From positions 1 to 32,871 of the forward strand of contig JAQTXC010000006.1 in assembly GCA_028689015.1 (NCBI GenBank): DNA of 32,871 bases, given 5' to 3'. How positions within the stretch are numbered: position 1 is the first letter of the stretch; each line of letters opens with the position of its first letter. Below the pieces are notes generated by a model. It had not been told where the DNA came from and ran no database searches. It saw only the letters and a program-made list of their open reading frames with translations. Origin of the DNA: Dechloromonas sp. GTDB lineage: Bacteria > Pseudomonadota > Gammaproteobacteria > Burkholderiales > Rhodocyclaceae. Of the stretch, positions 25,444 to 32,871 are shown in pieces. Position numbers and translations under genes: made by a program.

Positions 25444-25476
25444 GCGCTTTTCTCGCGGTCAACCGTGAAAAAGCGC
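25444..25476. terminator. Hairpin behind rlhA with the recurrent word in its loop
   Basis: GCGCTTTTC and GAAAAAGCGC pair with a one-base bulge around GCGGTCAACCG (25455-25465). The layout matches the hairpin behind ettA. It lies between the convergent rlhA and methyltransferase genes and could serve both. Confidence 0.65.
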
Positions 25477-25481
25477 AAAAA

Positions 25482-26201
25482 TCACAACGGCTTCTGCAGC
25501 AAATCCACCCGCTGCGGATTGAAGAAAGTGACGCCCTCCGGCCCGAGATAGGACTCGAACTTGGCCTTGACCTGGGCATACAGCGCTGGCGCCAATTGGT
25601 GGTCGGTGTGGGTCACCTGGATCATGCGCTGATCAAACTGGGCGAAATTGTCGAAAAAACTGCGGGTGTTAAAGAAAAGCTGTTGCTTCGAACATAAATA
25701 TCCCTCGTCCACCGCCTGGCAAATTGCCGCAAAGGCCGCTTCGCGCACCTGCTCTTCATCGTGAAACAGCCGGAAAACCTCGTTCAGCTCCCCGGCAAAA
25801 ACCGGCTCCGAAATCCAGGCCAGACCGCCCGGTTTCAACACCCGGGCTATCTCGCGCAAGGCCTGGCCCATGACCTCGACCGGCACATGATGCAGCGACT
25901 TGAACATCAGGACGATATCGACACTGGCATCAGCCAGCGGAATCGCCTCGGCGCCGCCCTGACGAAAACTGACGTGCGGCAAATCGCTGATCTGTAGATT
26001 GCGTTGATGCTGGATCTGATCCACTTCCAGCGCCACGATTCCCTGGACACCACCCCGTTCGGCCAGCAGCCGCGTTTTTTCTGCCTTGCCACAGCCCAAT
26101 TCGAGCACCATGGCCCCCGCCAACGGCAATTCGGTCAGCATCAACTGCACTTCGTTCACCAGGCTATCTTGGGTTGGATCGGCGCGTTTCATCGAGGTCA
26201 T
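25482..26201 (-). CDS. Class I SAM-dependent methyltransferase
   Basis: 239 aa from the ATG at 26201 (MTSMKRADPTQDSLVNEV); the ATG at 26192 is an alternative, and neither has a strong ribosome-binding site. Rossmann-type motifs are clear: MVLELGCGKAEKTRLLAERG (motif I), IVALEVDQIQHQ (II), and DIVLMFKSLHHVPVEVMGQALREIARVLKPGG (IV-V), the UbiE/Methyltransf_11 pattern. The C-terminal half (FFNTRSFFDNFAQFDQRMI) may bind substrate. The target is unknown, probably a small molecule. It converges on rlhA and is divergent from the zinc-ribbon gene. Confidence 0.85.
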   Translation of the reverse strand: MTSMKRADPTQDSLVNEVQLMLTELPLAGAMVLELGCGKAEKTRLLAERGGVQGIVALEVDQIQHQRNLQISDLPHVSFRQGGAEAIPLADASVDIVLMFKSLHHVPVEVMGQALREIARVLKPGGLAWISEPVFAGELNEVFRLFHDEEQVREAAFAAICQAVDEGYLCSKQQLFFNTRSFFDNFAQFDQRMIQVTHTDHQLAPALYAQVKAKFESYLGPEGVTFFNPQRVDLLQKPL

Positions 26202-26312
26202 TCGCAACAGAAGGAAGGGTCGAATATTAACAGAAGGCGATATGCCTCCCCCCTTGCTGCTGCGCAACTCGCGCTATAGTGGCGCCTCAGCCGTGCCGCC
26301 GATTGATCCGCC

Positions 26313-27035
26313 ATGAAGCCTTTGCCCTGCCCTTCCTGCCAACAGACGATGCACAAGCAGCGCTTTGCCAAAAAACTGGGCGGCGAGGTGGTGCTCGATC
26401 TGTGCTTCAGCTGCCAGGGATTATGGTTCGACGAATTCGAGAGCCTGCAATTAACGCCGGGCAGCATCATCGCCTTGTTCAAGGAAATCCACGCCCACCG
26501 CACCGACCCGCAGCAAACGCTCAGTAGCGTGCTGCATTGCCCGCATTGTCGCGACCGCCTGCTGCACGGCCTCGATGTGGTCAAGAATGGCGGTCAGTTC
26601 AATTACCACCGCTGCCTGCAGAAACACGGTCGCTTCATCAGCTTCGGTCAGTTCATGATCGAAAAAGGCTTTGTCCGCCAGTTGACCGTGAGCGAGGTCA
26701 AAACGCTGGCGGCACGCATCGGCAGTATTCACTGCCAGGGCTGCGGTGCGCCGGTTGATATTCGTCAGCATGCGGCCTGCCCACATTGCCGCTCAGCCAT
26801 TGCCATTCTTGACCCGGCAGCAGTCGAACAGGCGCTGGCCCGTTACCAACATGCCGAGATCAAACGGCAAACAATCGATGTTGAGGCGCTGGGCGACGCC
26901 ATTGTGTTGCAGGAAAAAGAAAAGTCGCGACAACGACGGGCGCGGCCTGAGCCCGCAAATCATGCCCTCGATATCGACGCCGTCGACCTACTGGCCAACG
27001 GCATCGAACTACTGTGGAATATCTTGCGGCGCTGA
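26313..27035 (+). CDS. TFIIB-type zinc-ribbon protein
   Basis: 240 aa. The N-terminal zf-TFIIB motif MKPLPCPSCQQTM with LCFSCQGLWFDEFE is typical of the short bacterial zf-TFIIB family. A second Cys pair set (CPHCRDRLL and HRCLQKHGRF) and a third (CQGCGAPVDIRQHAACPHCRSAI, about residues 146-168) follow, so there are probably three zinc sites. The C-terminus is charged and helical. The biochemical role of these proteins is unknown; partner or nucleic-acid binding is likely. It has its own upstream region and is convergent with the OmpA-like gene, 9 bp apart. Confidence 0.8.
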   Translation: MKPLPCPSCQQTMHKQRFAKKLGGEVVLDLCFSCQGLWFDEFESLQLTPGSIIALFKEIHAHRTDPQQTLSSVLHCPHCRDRLLHGLDVVKNGGQFNYHRCLQKHGRFISFGQFMIEKGFVRQLTVSEVKTLAARIGSIHCQGCGAPVDIRQHAACPHCRSAIAILDPAAVEQALARYQHAEIKRQTIDVEALGDAIVLQEKEKSRQRRARPEPANHALDIDAVDLLANGIELLWNILRR

Positions 27036-27044
27036 GCGTCGCGC

Positions 27045-27542
27045 TTACTGGACGCGAATATCGACGCGCCGGCTTTCTTCCGGCGAACCCTGGCCCAAGG
27101 TGGACTCCGGTTTACGCAGCTTGATCCGTTCAGCCGGCACGCCAGCCACCAGCAACGCTTCGCGCACGGCCAAGGCACGCTGACGGGCCAGTTCGGCGTT
27201 CATCGCCGGATCGCCCGATTCATCATGAAAACCGGACAACAGCACGATGGCCTCGCCCTGTCCGACGAGTGCCGACTGCACCGTCGCCAGAACGGCGGCA
27301 TCAGCCGGGTCAAAAGCAGCCGAACCAACAGCGAAGAACACTTGGGCCAATGCCTCACCCTGCGGCGCGGTGTCGCTCTCCTCGACCCCCAACACCACGG
27401 CCGTTTCGGCAGCGGCCGGGCTTGCCGACGGCGTAGTCGCCCAGATGGCAAGCCCGACGACCAGGGCAATCACCCCCAGCACCACGGCAGCCAGTACGCC
27501 AAAAACCACCCCTTGTGTTTCGTTTTCGTCTTGTTCCGACAT
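27045..27542 (-). CDS. Membrane-anchored OmpA-like domain protein
   Basis: 165 aa from the ATG at 27542 (MSEQDENETQGV). A single transmembrane helix (VVFGVLAAVVLGVIALVVGL, about residues 12-31) is followed by an Ala-rich linker and an OmpA-C-type domain: QVFFAVGSAAFDPADAAVL, then GFHDESGDPAMNAELARQRALAVREALLVAGVPAERI, ending EESRRVDIRVQ. Such domains bind peptidoglycan from the periplasmic side; here the anchor is in the inner membrane rather than a beta-barrel. Partner genes such as motor proteins are not adjacent. Confidence 0.85.
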   Translation of the reverse strand: MSEQDENETQGVVFGVLAAVVLGVIALVVGLAIWATTPSASPAAAETAVVLGVEESDTAPQGEALAQVFFAVGSAAFDPADAAVLATVQSALVGQGEAIVLLSGFHDESGDPAMNAELARQRALAVREALLVAGVPAERIKLRKPESTLGQGSPEESRRVDIRVQ

Positions 27543-27585
27543 CTCTTGCACCTTTCAGTTTGCGATTGAAAAATATCCCGCGATT

Positions 27586-28137
27586 CTAGCGACTCTCCGC
27601 ACCGCGCAGGAGGCTAGGATGCAACTGCAACGATTGTTCGCCAGAGGCCAGCCACACCGTGCCTTCCTGAATGGTGCACGACAACTTCATCGAACGTGCT
27701 GCCAACTGGCCAAGTGCTTGGGTGTCTTCAGCCGTCAGACGCCAGACACTCAGGTTACTGAAACGCGCCAATTGCGGCGAAACTTGCTGCCACCAGACGT
27801 CGACCGCACGCGCCCCGTAAGCGAGGACGATCGCCCGGTCAGCCTTGTTGCAGCCCTTGCGGATGCGGCTTTCGTCGGGCTGCCCGACTTCGATCCAGGT
27901 CCGCAGGACACCCGAGGGATCGACTTCCTGCAAGGCCGACTCATCCTCGCTCGACAAGCCCTTGCCAAAGGCCAGGTCCGGGCCGGCAAACAGGGCAAAA
28001 GCCAGCAGACGCACCATCATCCGCTCGTCGTTCTCCGACGGGTGACGGGCCAGGGTCAGCGGGTAATCAGCAAAATGACCGCGATCCAGATCGGCCACTT
28101 GCAGTTCAGCCTTGAAAACCGTCGCCTTGAGGGCCAT
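27586..28137 (-). CDS. YaeQ family protein
   Basis: 183 aa from the ATG at 28137 (MALKATVFKAELQVADLDRGHF), the usual YaeQ length; the open frame further upstream is not part of the gene. Characteristic blocks are YPLTLARHPSENDERMMVRLLAFALFA, FGKGLSSEDESALQEVDPSG, IEVGQPDESRIRKGCNKAD and LSVWRLTAEDTQALGQLA. YaeQ folds like a PD-(D/E)XK nuclease and its cellular role is unclear. The conserved acidic and Lys/Arg positions (SEDE and EVGQPDE with RIRK) appear intact. Confidence 0.93.
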   Translation of the reverse strand: MALKATVFKAELQVADLDRGHFADYPLTLARHPSENDERMMVRLLAFALFAGPDLAFGKGLSSEDESALQEVDPSGVLRTWIEVGQPDESRIRKGCNKADRAIVLAYGARAVDVWWQQVSPQLARFSNLSVWRLTAEDTQALGQLAARSMKLSCTIQEGTVWLASGEQSLQLHPSLLRGAESR

Positions 28138-28275
28138 GGGCGCTCCCAAAAAGCGGCGATTATCCCACGTCACGGCGATTAAGGACGGCGCCAGCAGCGC
28201 CGCTTGATAGAATGCCCCCTTGGCTTTCCGGTGGTCCGCCACACCGCAAGCTTCACCCGAACCACGGAACGCCTC

Positions 28276-29292
28276 ATGCCCGACAGCCTTCAAAACGCGC
28301 TTGATCAAGCCCTGCAAAACCGCCAGCCCTTGCTGGCCAGCCTGTATGCCGAACACACAGACGCTTATCGTCTTTTCCACGGCAGCGCTGAAAATCACCC
28401 CCGATTGACGGTCGACCGCTACGGTCCACTGCTTTTGATCCAGACTTTTCATCAATCGCTGGACCACTCGCAGCGCGAGCAAATCGAAGCCTTCTACGCC
28501 GATGCCCTGCCCGGCCTGCACGCCATTTACAACGACCGCAGCCGCAGCCACTCGCGGGTCAGCAATCCGCTACCGGAAGCACAACGCGGCATCGCCGACA
28601 CCCGTTACCAGTTCAGCGAACTCGGTCTGCGCTACCACATTCAGGCACGCCATGCGGGCCAGGACCCTTGGCTATTTCTCGACCTGCGCGCCGGTCGCCG
28701 CCATATTCGGCAAACGGTCGCCGGGCAATCGGTGCTCAACCTGTTTGCCTACACCTGCGGCGTTGGCCTGGCCGCCGCCGCAGGCGGGGCGGCGCATGTT
28801 GTCAATGTTGATTTCGCCGAATCCAGCCTGCGCATCGGCAAAGACAACGCCCGCCTCAACGATTTGGCGATCCGGCCTCGTTTCATCCAGTCCGACGCCT
28901 TCGCCGCCATGCGCCAACTGGCCGGCATCGGTCAAGCAGACCGGGTCCGCGGCAAACGCATGCCGCCTTTTCCGGCACTTGCAGCACGGCAATTCGACCT
29001 GGTCTTCCTCGATCCGCCTCGCTATGCCAAAAGCGCCTTCGGCGTGGTCGATCTGATCAATGACTATCCGGCACTGCTTAAACCGGCCATCGGCTGCACC
29101 CGCCCCGGCGGCCGCCTGATCTGCTGCAACAACGTGGCCCAAGTCAGCCGCAACGACTGGGAGGCGCAATTGCTGCGCAGCGCTGAAAAAAATGGGCGGC
29201 CCGTACAGTCACTCCACTGGATCACACCAGAAAGTGACTTCCCCAGCCATGATGACCAGCACCCGTTAAAGATGGTCGAGTTGGTACTGTAG
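28276..29292 (+). CDS. RlmI-like rRNA methyltransferase without PUA domain
   Basis: 338 aa from the ATG at 28276 (MPDSLQNALDQALQNRQPLL). The SAM motif VLNLFAYTCGVGLAAAAGG (about residues 154-172), acidic VVNVDFAESSL, and FDLVFLDPPRYAKSAFG (about 240-256) match the RlmI/RlmK-type 23S rRNA cytosine-C5 or guanine methyltransferases. LICCNN near residue 281 supplies a candidate catalytic cysteine. Unlike RlmI itself there is no N-terminal PUA domain, but an N-terminal RLTVDRYGPLLLIQTF segment resembles the family's EEHE-type domain. The exact rRNA target cannot be stated. Its promoter region would lie in the 138 bp shared with the divergent YaeQ gene. Confidence 0.8.
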   Translation: MPDSLQNALDQALQNRQPLLASLYAEHTDAYRLFHGSAENHPRLTVDRYGPLLLIQTFHQSLDHSQREQIEAFYADALPGLHAIYNDRSRSHSRVSNPLPEAQRGIADTRYQFSELGLRYHIQARHAGQDPWLFLDLRAGRRHIRQTVAGQSVLNLFAYTCGVGLAAAAGGAAHVVNVDFAESSLRIGKDNARLNDLAIRPRFIQSDAFAAMRQLAGIGQADRVRGKRMPPFPALAARQFDLVFLDPPRYAKSAFGVVDLINDYPALLKPAIGCTRPGGRLICCNNVAQVSRNDWEAQLLRSAEKNGRPVQSLHWITPESDFPSHDDQHPLKMVELVL

Positions 29293-29316
29293 GGCCGTGA
29301 CGGTGGCCAGGTGCGC

Positions 29317-29508
29317 TTAATCGTTGCTACCAACCACCGCCTTGACCCCGGCCGAGGTGACGTCAACGGCGGTACCGACCACCGAAGCGCCCACCTTGAC
29401 CGTCGTTGCCGCCACGCTGACAGCGGCATCAGCCACCGCCACCACGGCACAACCACTGCTGCACAGGGCCAGCACCCCAACCAGAAAAATTGTCCGCATC
29501 ATGCTCAT
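29317..29508 (-). CDS. Small lipoprotein (NF038104-like)
   Basis: 63 aa. A short signal peptide MSMMRTIFLVGVLALCSSGC with a slightly non-canonical lipobox (SSGC) gives a lipoprotein of about 44 residues, consisting of Ala/Val-rich repeats AVVAVADAAVSVAATTVKVG and SVVGTAVDVTSAGVKAVVG. This composition resembles the small NF038104 family lipoproteins. The start overlaps the stop of the GGDEF-EAL gene (ATGA on the minus strand, 29505-29508), so its translation is coupled to it. The function is unknown. Confidence 0.75.
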   Translation of the reverse strand: MSMMRTIFLVGVLALCSSGCAVVAVADAAVSVAATTVKVGASVVGTAVDVTSAGVKAVVGSND

Positions 29509-31790
29509 GCCTCTTGTTGGGTCAGGGTATCGACGACCTGTTTGTTATTTCGCTCGCGGGCAAAAACCACGGCCTGCTCTGCCGGCACCGGGCGGCTGAA
29601 CAGATAGCCCTGGGCCATTTCGCAGCCACGTGCTTGCAGATAGTTGAGTTGCGCCTCGGTTTCAACGCCTTCGGCAATGACCTTGAGGCGCAAATTGCGG
29701 GCCAGACCAATCGTCGCATCACAAATCACTTCGCCATCGTTTGCCTTGCCAATTTCCTCGACGAAGGAACGATCCAGTTTCAGGTGATCAAGGGCGAACA
29801 TACGGAGGTAACTCAGCGAGGAGTAACCCGTACCAAAATCATCCAGCGCCAGGGTTACCCCCATGTCGCGCAACTGATTGAGCAAGCGGACGGTTTCCTC
29901 GGGATTCTGCATCGCCACCGTTTCGGTAATCTCGAAAATAAGATCAGATGGATTAAGGGTAAAGGCCTCTATGGCACCGCGCGCCAGAATCGGCAAATTG
30001 CCGTTGCGCATCTGGATGGCGGATATGTTGATGCTCATTTTGATTGCGTCCAGACCTGCCGCCTGAAAAACGGCCAATTGCCGGCAAGCCGTCCAAAAGA
30101 CCCAATCACCGAGCGGCTGGATCAACCCGGTCTCTTCGGCCACCCCGATAAACAAGCCCGGTGCCAATAAACCACGCTGCGGATGCTGCCAGCGCACCAG
30201 TGCCTCGAAAGCCCGGACCCGGCCGCTGACCATATCAATGATTGGCTGATAATGCAGCAGGAATTCGTTGTGGGCCAGGCCATGACGCAAGCTCTGCTCA
30301 ATCTGCAATCGTTCGAGCGCCAGATCATTCATCTTGCTATCAAAAAACTGAAAGTTATTCCGCCCTTCGGTTTTGGCGTGGTACATCGCGGCGTCGGCAT
30401 TTTTCATCAGGGTATCGACCGTCGCCCCATCGGTCGGGAAAATTGCGATTCCTATACTCGGCGTGGTGTACAGCGCATGGCCAGATAGCTGGTACGGCTC
30501 ACCGACGTTTTGAACCAGTTTCTCAGCCAGCCTGGCCAATACGCCGGTCTGACCAATACCAGACAACAGAATCACGAACTCATCGCCCCCCAGGCGAGCC
30601 ACCACATCAGATTCGCGCACACTTTGTCGCAAGCGCTGCGACACTTCAATCAGCAATTCGTCACCGATATGATGGCCCAGCGTGTCATTGATGACCTTGA
30701 AGCGATCGAGGTCGATAAACATCAGAGCCAGTGGCTCATGCTCACGACGCGCCTGTGCCATGGCTTGATCCAGTCGGTCCTGCAGGCTGAAGCGATTACA
30801 CAAACCGGTCAGGACATCGTGGTGCGCCATGTGATGTAAGCGCGCTTCGGCGGCCCGCTCAGCCGAAATATCGGTGAAATGTCCGATGTGATGACGAATC
30901 TCACCATTTTCATCGCGAATCACCGACACACTCAGCCATTTCGGATAAACCCCACCATCCTTGCGCCTGTCCCAAACCTCGCCCTGCCAGAAACCATGCT
31001 CGCGAATGGCCTGCCACATGCACTCGTACTCAGCAGGCGTCGTCCGCCCTGCCGACAACATGGATGGATTTTGTCCCAGCACATCCGCTGGCTCATAACC
31101 GGTCAGCCGCACAAACGCCGGATTGACCATCACCACCCGATTACTGGTATCGGTAATCACGATGGCCTCGCCACTGTGTTCGAAAGCACTGGCCATCAAG
31201 ATCATGCGCGACGCCAACTGACGGGTTTCAGTCACATCCTGCGCTGTGCCGATCGAACGCAAGGGTGAGCCATCGTCGGCATAAAAAGTTTCACCCGTTT
31301 CAATAATCAGCTTGATCGAACCATCCGGCAGCAGCAAGCGATGTTCGATCCGGTACGGTGTGCGCTGATCAACCGAGGTCCGGTATGCCTGATCCACCTT
31401 GTCACGATCCTCGGGATGGACCCGTTCGAGAAAAAGCGTATAGCTGCCAATTTGGCTCGCCGGGTCGACCTCGAAAATCCGGTACAACTCATCGGACCAC
31501 GATAAACGCCCAGTCAGCAGATCCAGTTCCCAACTACCCAGGCACGCCAGGCGCTTCGCTTCCTGCAATTGTCGACGATCACGGGCAAGTTCAGCCTGCA
31601 AGCGCAGCGTCTGTCGGCGCCAACGGACAAGCACCACCCAACTGACAAGAATGCTCAGGAGCAAGAGGGTTTCCAGGCCGACCAGCCAAGGCGACAAGGA
31701 TGACAAGCAATCAAGCGGGGAATCTGGCACGCGTCTCGAATAAGTTTTATTTATTGTCGCGCCATTGTCAGCGCAAGCGGCATAAAACAC
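29505..31790 (-). CDS. Membrane PAS-PAS-GGDEF-EAL cyclic-di-GMP protein
   Basis: 761 aa as drawn from 31790. A GTG at 31730 (741 aa) is a serious alternative, since a promoter-like CTGACA/TAAAAC pair lies between them. Order: one transmembrane helix (WLVGLETLLLLSILVSWVVLV, about 35-55), a short coiled coil, PAS-type domain 1 (about 80-190), PAS domain 2 (about 205-320), GGDEF (RLGGDEF near 400, with an RESD inhibitory site five residues upstream), and EAL (FEALVRW near 528, then ETVA, DDFGTGYSSL, LKLDRSF, EGVETEAQ). Both catalytic sites look intact, so it could make and degrade c-di-GMP; many such proteins act as phosphodiesterases with GTP activation. It is coupled to a lipoprotein gene. Confidence 0.9.
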   Translation of the reverse strand: MFYAACADNGATINKTYSRRVPDSPLDCLSSLSPWLVGLETLLLLSILVSWVVLVRWRRQTLRLQAELARDRRQLQEAKRLACLGSWELDLLTGRLSWSDELYRIFEVDPASQIGSYTLFLERVHPEDRDKVDQAYRTSVDQRTPYRIEHRLLLPDGSIKLIIETGETFYADDGSPLRSIGTAQDVTETRQLASRMILMASAFEHSGEAIVITDTSNRVVMVNPAFVRLTGYEPADVLGQNPSMLSAGRTTPAEYECMWQAIREHGFWQGEVWDRRKDGGVYPKWLSVSVIRDENGEIRHHIGHFTDISAERAAEARLHHMAHHDVLTGLCNRFSLQDRLDQAMAQARREHEPLALMFIDLDRFKVINDTLGHHIGDELLIEVSQRLRQSVRESDVVARLGGDEFVILLSGIGQTGVLARLAEKLVQNVGEPYQLSGHALYTTPSIGIAIFPTDGATVDTLMKNADAAMYHAKTEGRNNFQFFDSKMNDLALERLQIEQSLRHGLAHNEFLLHYQPIIDMVSGRVRAFEALVRWQHPQRGLLAPGLFIGVAEETGLIQPLGDWVFWTACRQLAVFQAAGLDAIKMSINISAIQMRNGNLPILARGAIEAFTLNPSDLIFEITETVAMQNPEETVRLLNQLRDMGVTLALDDFGTGYSSLSYLRMFALDHLKLDRSFVEEIGKANDGEVICDATIGLARNLRLKVIAEGVETEAQLNYLQARGCEMAQGYLFSRPVPAEQAVVFARERNNKQVVDTLTQQEA

Positions 31791-31814
31791 AACGACAGCA
31801 TACGTAACACGCGC

Positions 31815-32216
31815 TCAGGCGCTGACGTTAACCAGAAGACCAGTCGTTTGCCCTTCAGCATTCACAAAGGGCGGTGGCACGTAAGCCGTCGCCTTTTCAA
31901 CCGGCGCCGCGGCGGCAACACTCGGGGCCAATTGCGTGCGCAGATCACTCAACTGCACTTTTGTCTCACCCAGCGATTGCAAAGCCACAGCATTCCGCCG
32001 AGCACTCTGGGCGTCTTGACTCGCCTGTCCGCTTTCAAGCTTCAAAGCCCGAGCCTTTTCCTCGGCTTGATTGGCTTCATCCTGCGCCGCCCGCGCCTCA
32101 GACTGCAAGGTCTGCGCGCGCTGATCGGCCTGTTCGGCACGGCGTTGAGCCTGTTGCTGCTGCAACTGGCCCCAAACCCCACTAGCCAAACCAGACGTCG
32201 CGGTCAGCCCAGGCAT
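31815..32216 (-). CDS. Hypothetical coiled-coil protein with conserved C-terminal tail
   Basis: 133 aa. After a short N-terminus (MPGLTATSGLASGVWGQL), residues about 18-75 form a very Gln/Ala/Glu-rich coiled coil. A linker and a Pro-rich patch lead to the tail FVNAEGQTTGLLVNVSA. A GAGGT ribosome-binding site precedes the ATG. There is no signal peptide. The tail closely matches that of the neighbouring 71-aa protein (DGQKTGTVINVTA). I do not recognise a named family. It is 29 bp downstream of that gene in the same direction, so probably one operon. Confidence 0.7.
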   Translation of the reverse strand: MPGLTATSGLASGVWGQLQQQQAQRRAEQADQRAQTLQSEARAAQDEANQAEEKARALKLESGQASQDAQSARRNAVALQSLGETKVQLSDLRTQLAPSVAAAAPVEKATAYVPPPFVNAEGQTTGLLVNVSA

Positions 32217-32245
32217 GACCTCACCTCACATCGAAAATTTGCATC

Positions 32246-32461
32246 CTAAGCCGTCACATTGATGACGGTACCGGTCTTTTGGCCATCCGTATTGGTCACT
32301 GGACGCGGTGTCTGCGGGCTATTGTCCGCGGACTCCTGCAACCTGCTAGCCTCTCGACGCTGGACCTGCAGGGCTTCTGCAGCAGGTTGCTGAGAAGCGG
32401 ATGGCGTATTGCCGTTGACATACGATGAAGCCAGCGCAGTCGAAAGAGAACCGATTTCCAT
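32246..32461 (-). CDS. Small hypothetical protein, tail shared with its neighbour
   Basis: 71 aa. A strong AAGGAG ribosome-binding site lies 6 nt before the ATG. The N-terminus MEIGSLSTALASSYVNG faintly recalls the short YjfB-like putative motility proteins (MDISS... start), a weak resemblance only. The middle is helical (EALQVQRREASRLQESAD) and the last 20 residues, PVTNTDGQKTGTVINVTA, align with the tail of the adjacent 133-aa protein. There is no signal peptide. It is the first gene of a likely two-gene operon; function unknown. Confidence 0.7.
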   Translation of the reverse strand: MEIGSLSTALASSYVNGNTPSASQQPAAEALQVQRREASRLQESADNSPQTPRPVTNTDGQKTGTVINVTA

Positions 32462-32721
32462 GATGCACTCCTTAAAAATTCATACTCTGATGATTGACTC
32501 TACACCATCAGGAAAATTCCGCCAGTACAGCCATGATCTGCAGGGCAATCACATGAACGCCAAGCCGAGGCGTTCTCGAGTTCCGCAGTTAACCGATACC
32601 GTTCCACACAACTCATCTTGAATAGCCAATTGTTATGAATTTTTCTTCGATTTTCCCGGTTGACCGCAGCAACCTGCTCCACCCTTTGCTTTCTGATTGT
32701 CTTGTCTATAGGAAGACGATC

Positions 32722-32871
32722 ATGGCGGGGTGGGTGATGGAAGAGTTTGCTGGCGCAGCCTTGGGTGACGAGCGGCCGAATCAAAGGCTGGTGAAATTGG
32801 CCACCCGGTTTGCCGACAAGCCGACAGCGAGCATTCCGGGCGCGTGTACGGACTGATCCGAAACGCAAGCC
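32722..32871 (+). pseudogene. IS4-family transposase, N-terminal part with in-frame TGA, cut by the window edge
   Basis: From the ATG at 32722 (AGGAAG ribosome-binding site) the frame reads MAGWVMEEFAGAALGDERP, NQRLVKLATRFADKPTASIPGACTD, then TGA (32854-32856), and continues SETQA to the edge. This is the N-terminal DNA-binding segment of Tn5-like IS4 transposases, in which the position after ACTD is normally Trp (TGG). The TGA is therefore most simply a nonsense mutation in an insertion sequence whose body lies to the right. A sequencing error or alternative start cannot be excluded. A CTGATTGTCTTGTCTATA stretch at 32689-32706 is reminiscent of Tn5-type ends and may be the left terminus, but this is weak. 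Confidence 0.75.

Noticed and set aside
27247-28182. 311-codon plus-strand frame across the OmpA-like and YaeQ genes
   Set aside because: Spans two genes on the other strand with clear families; composition and lack of motifs mark it as a shadow.
1-32871. CRISPR array, prophage or rRNA operon
   Set aside because: No regularly spaced short direct repeats, no phage structural or integrase genes and no rRNA sequence were seen.

Overview
The window looks like a chromosome segment of a GC-rich betaproteobacterium, most plausibly Rhodocyclales (Dechloromonas/Azonexus-like). The reasons are strong G/C-ending codon use, a phasin (polyhydroxyalkanoate granules), YaeQ, EttA, a FliL-like protein, a GGDEF-EAL regulator and ParC. 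The taxon is an inference; nothing was searched.

Left third (1-13139), a defence operon. After the 3' part of a B12-binding radical SAM gene comes a tightly packed rightward series: jetA, jetB, ptuA, ptuB, jetC, jetD, a 123-aa unknown, a SEC-C/TPR-like protein and a cupin. JetABCD is a type I Wadjet system, an SMC-like complex plus Toprim nuclease that destroys circular plasmids. Between jetB and jetC sits a complete Septu-like pair: PtuA, an ABC-type ATPase, and PtuB, an HNH nuclease of the TIGR02646 type. The pair is preceded by about 320 bp of non-coding, relic-looking sequence and is followed only 3 nt later by jetC. The insert has a more AT-rich, less biased composition than its host operon, as expected for a two-gene phage-defence module that landed inside an anti-plasmid operon. 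This nested arrangement is the most notable finding.

Middle (13221-20795). parC is followed by hairpins, a convergent phasin gene with a clear sigma-70 promoter, a FliL-like gene, two identical tRNA-Arg(ACG) genes on the minus strand, and ettA. Between ettA and a small unknown gene lies a self-contained cassette of about 1.7 kb: an AbiEii-like nucleotidyltransferase plus a winged-helix-like partner. It has its own promoter, a 14-bp perfect palindrome, hairpins on both sides, and about 45-bp inverted repeats at its borders. It carries no transposase. It looks like a non-autonomous mobile toxin-antitoxin or abortive-infection cassette.

Right part (20796-32871), mostly housekeeping: a methyltransferase, a GH13 sucrose phosphorylase, RlhA (23S rRNA hydroxylation), a second methyltransferase, a zinc-ribbon protein, an OmpA-like protein, a YaeQ protein, an RlmI-like rRNA methyltransferase, and a membrane PAS-PAS-GGDEF-EAL protein translationally coupled to a tiny lipoprotein. 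Next come two small proteins sharing a C-terminal tail, and at the right edge the 5' end of an IS4-family transposase with an in-frame TGA.

Across the window a palindromic word, GCGGTCGACCGC, and close variants recur far more than base composition predicts, several times in loops of intergenic hairpins.
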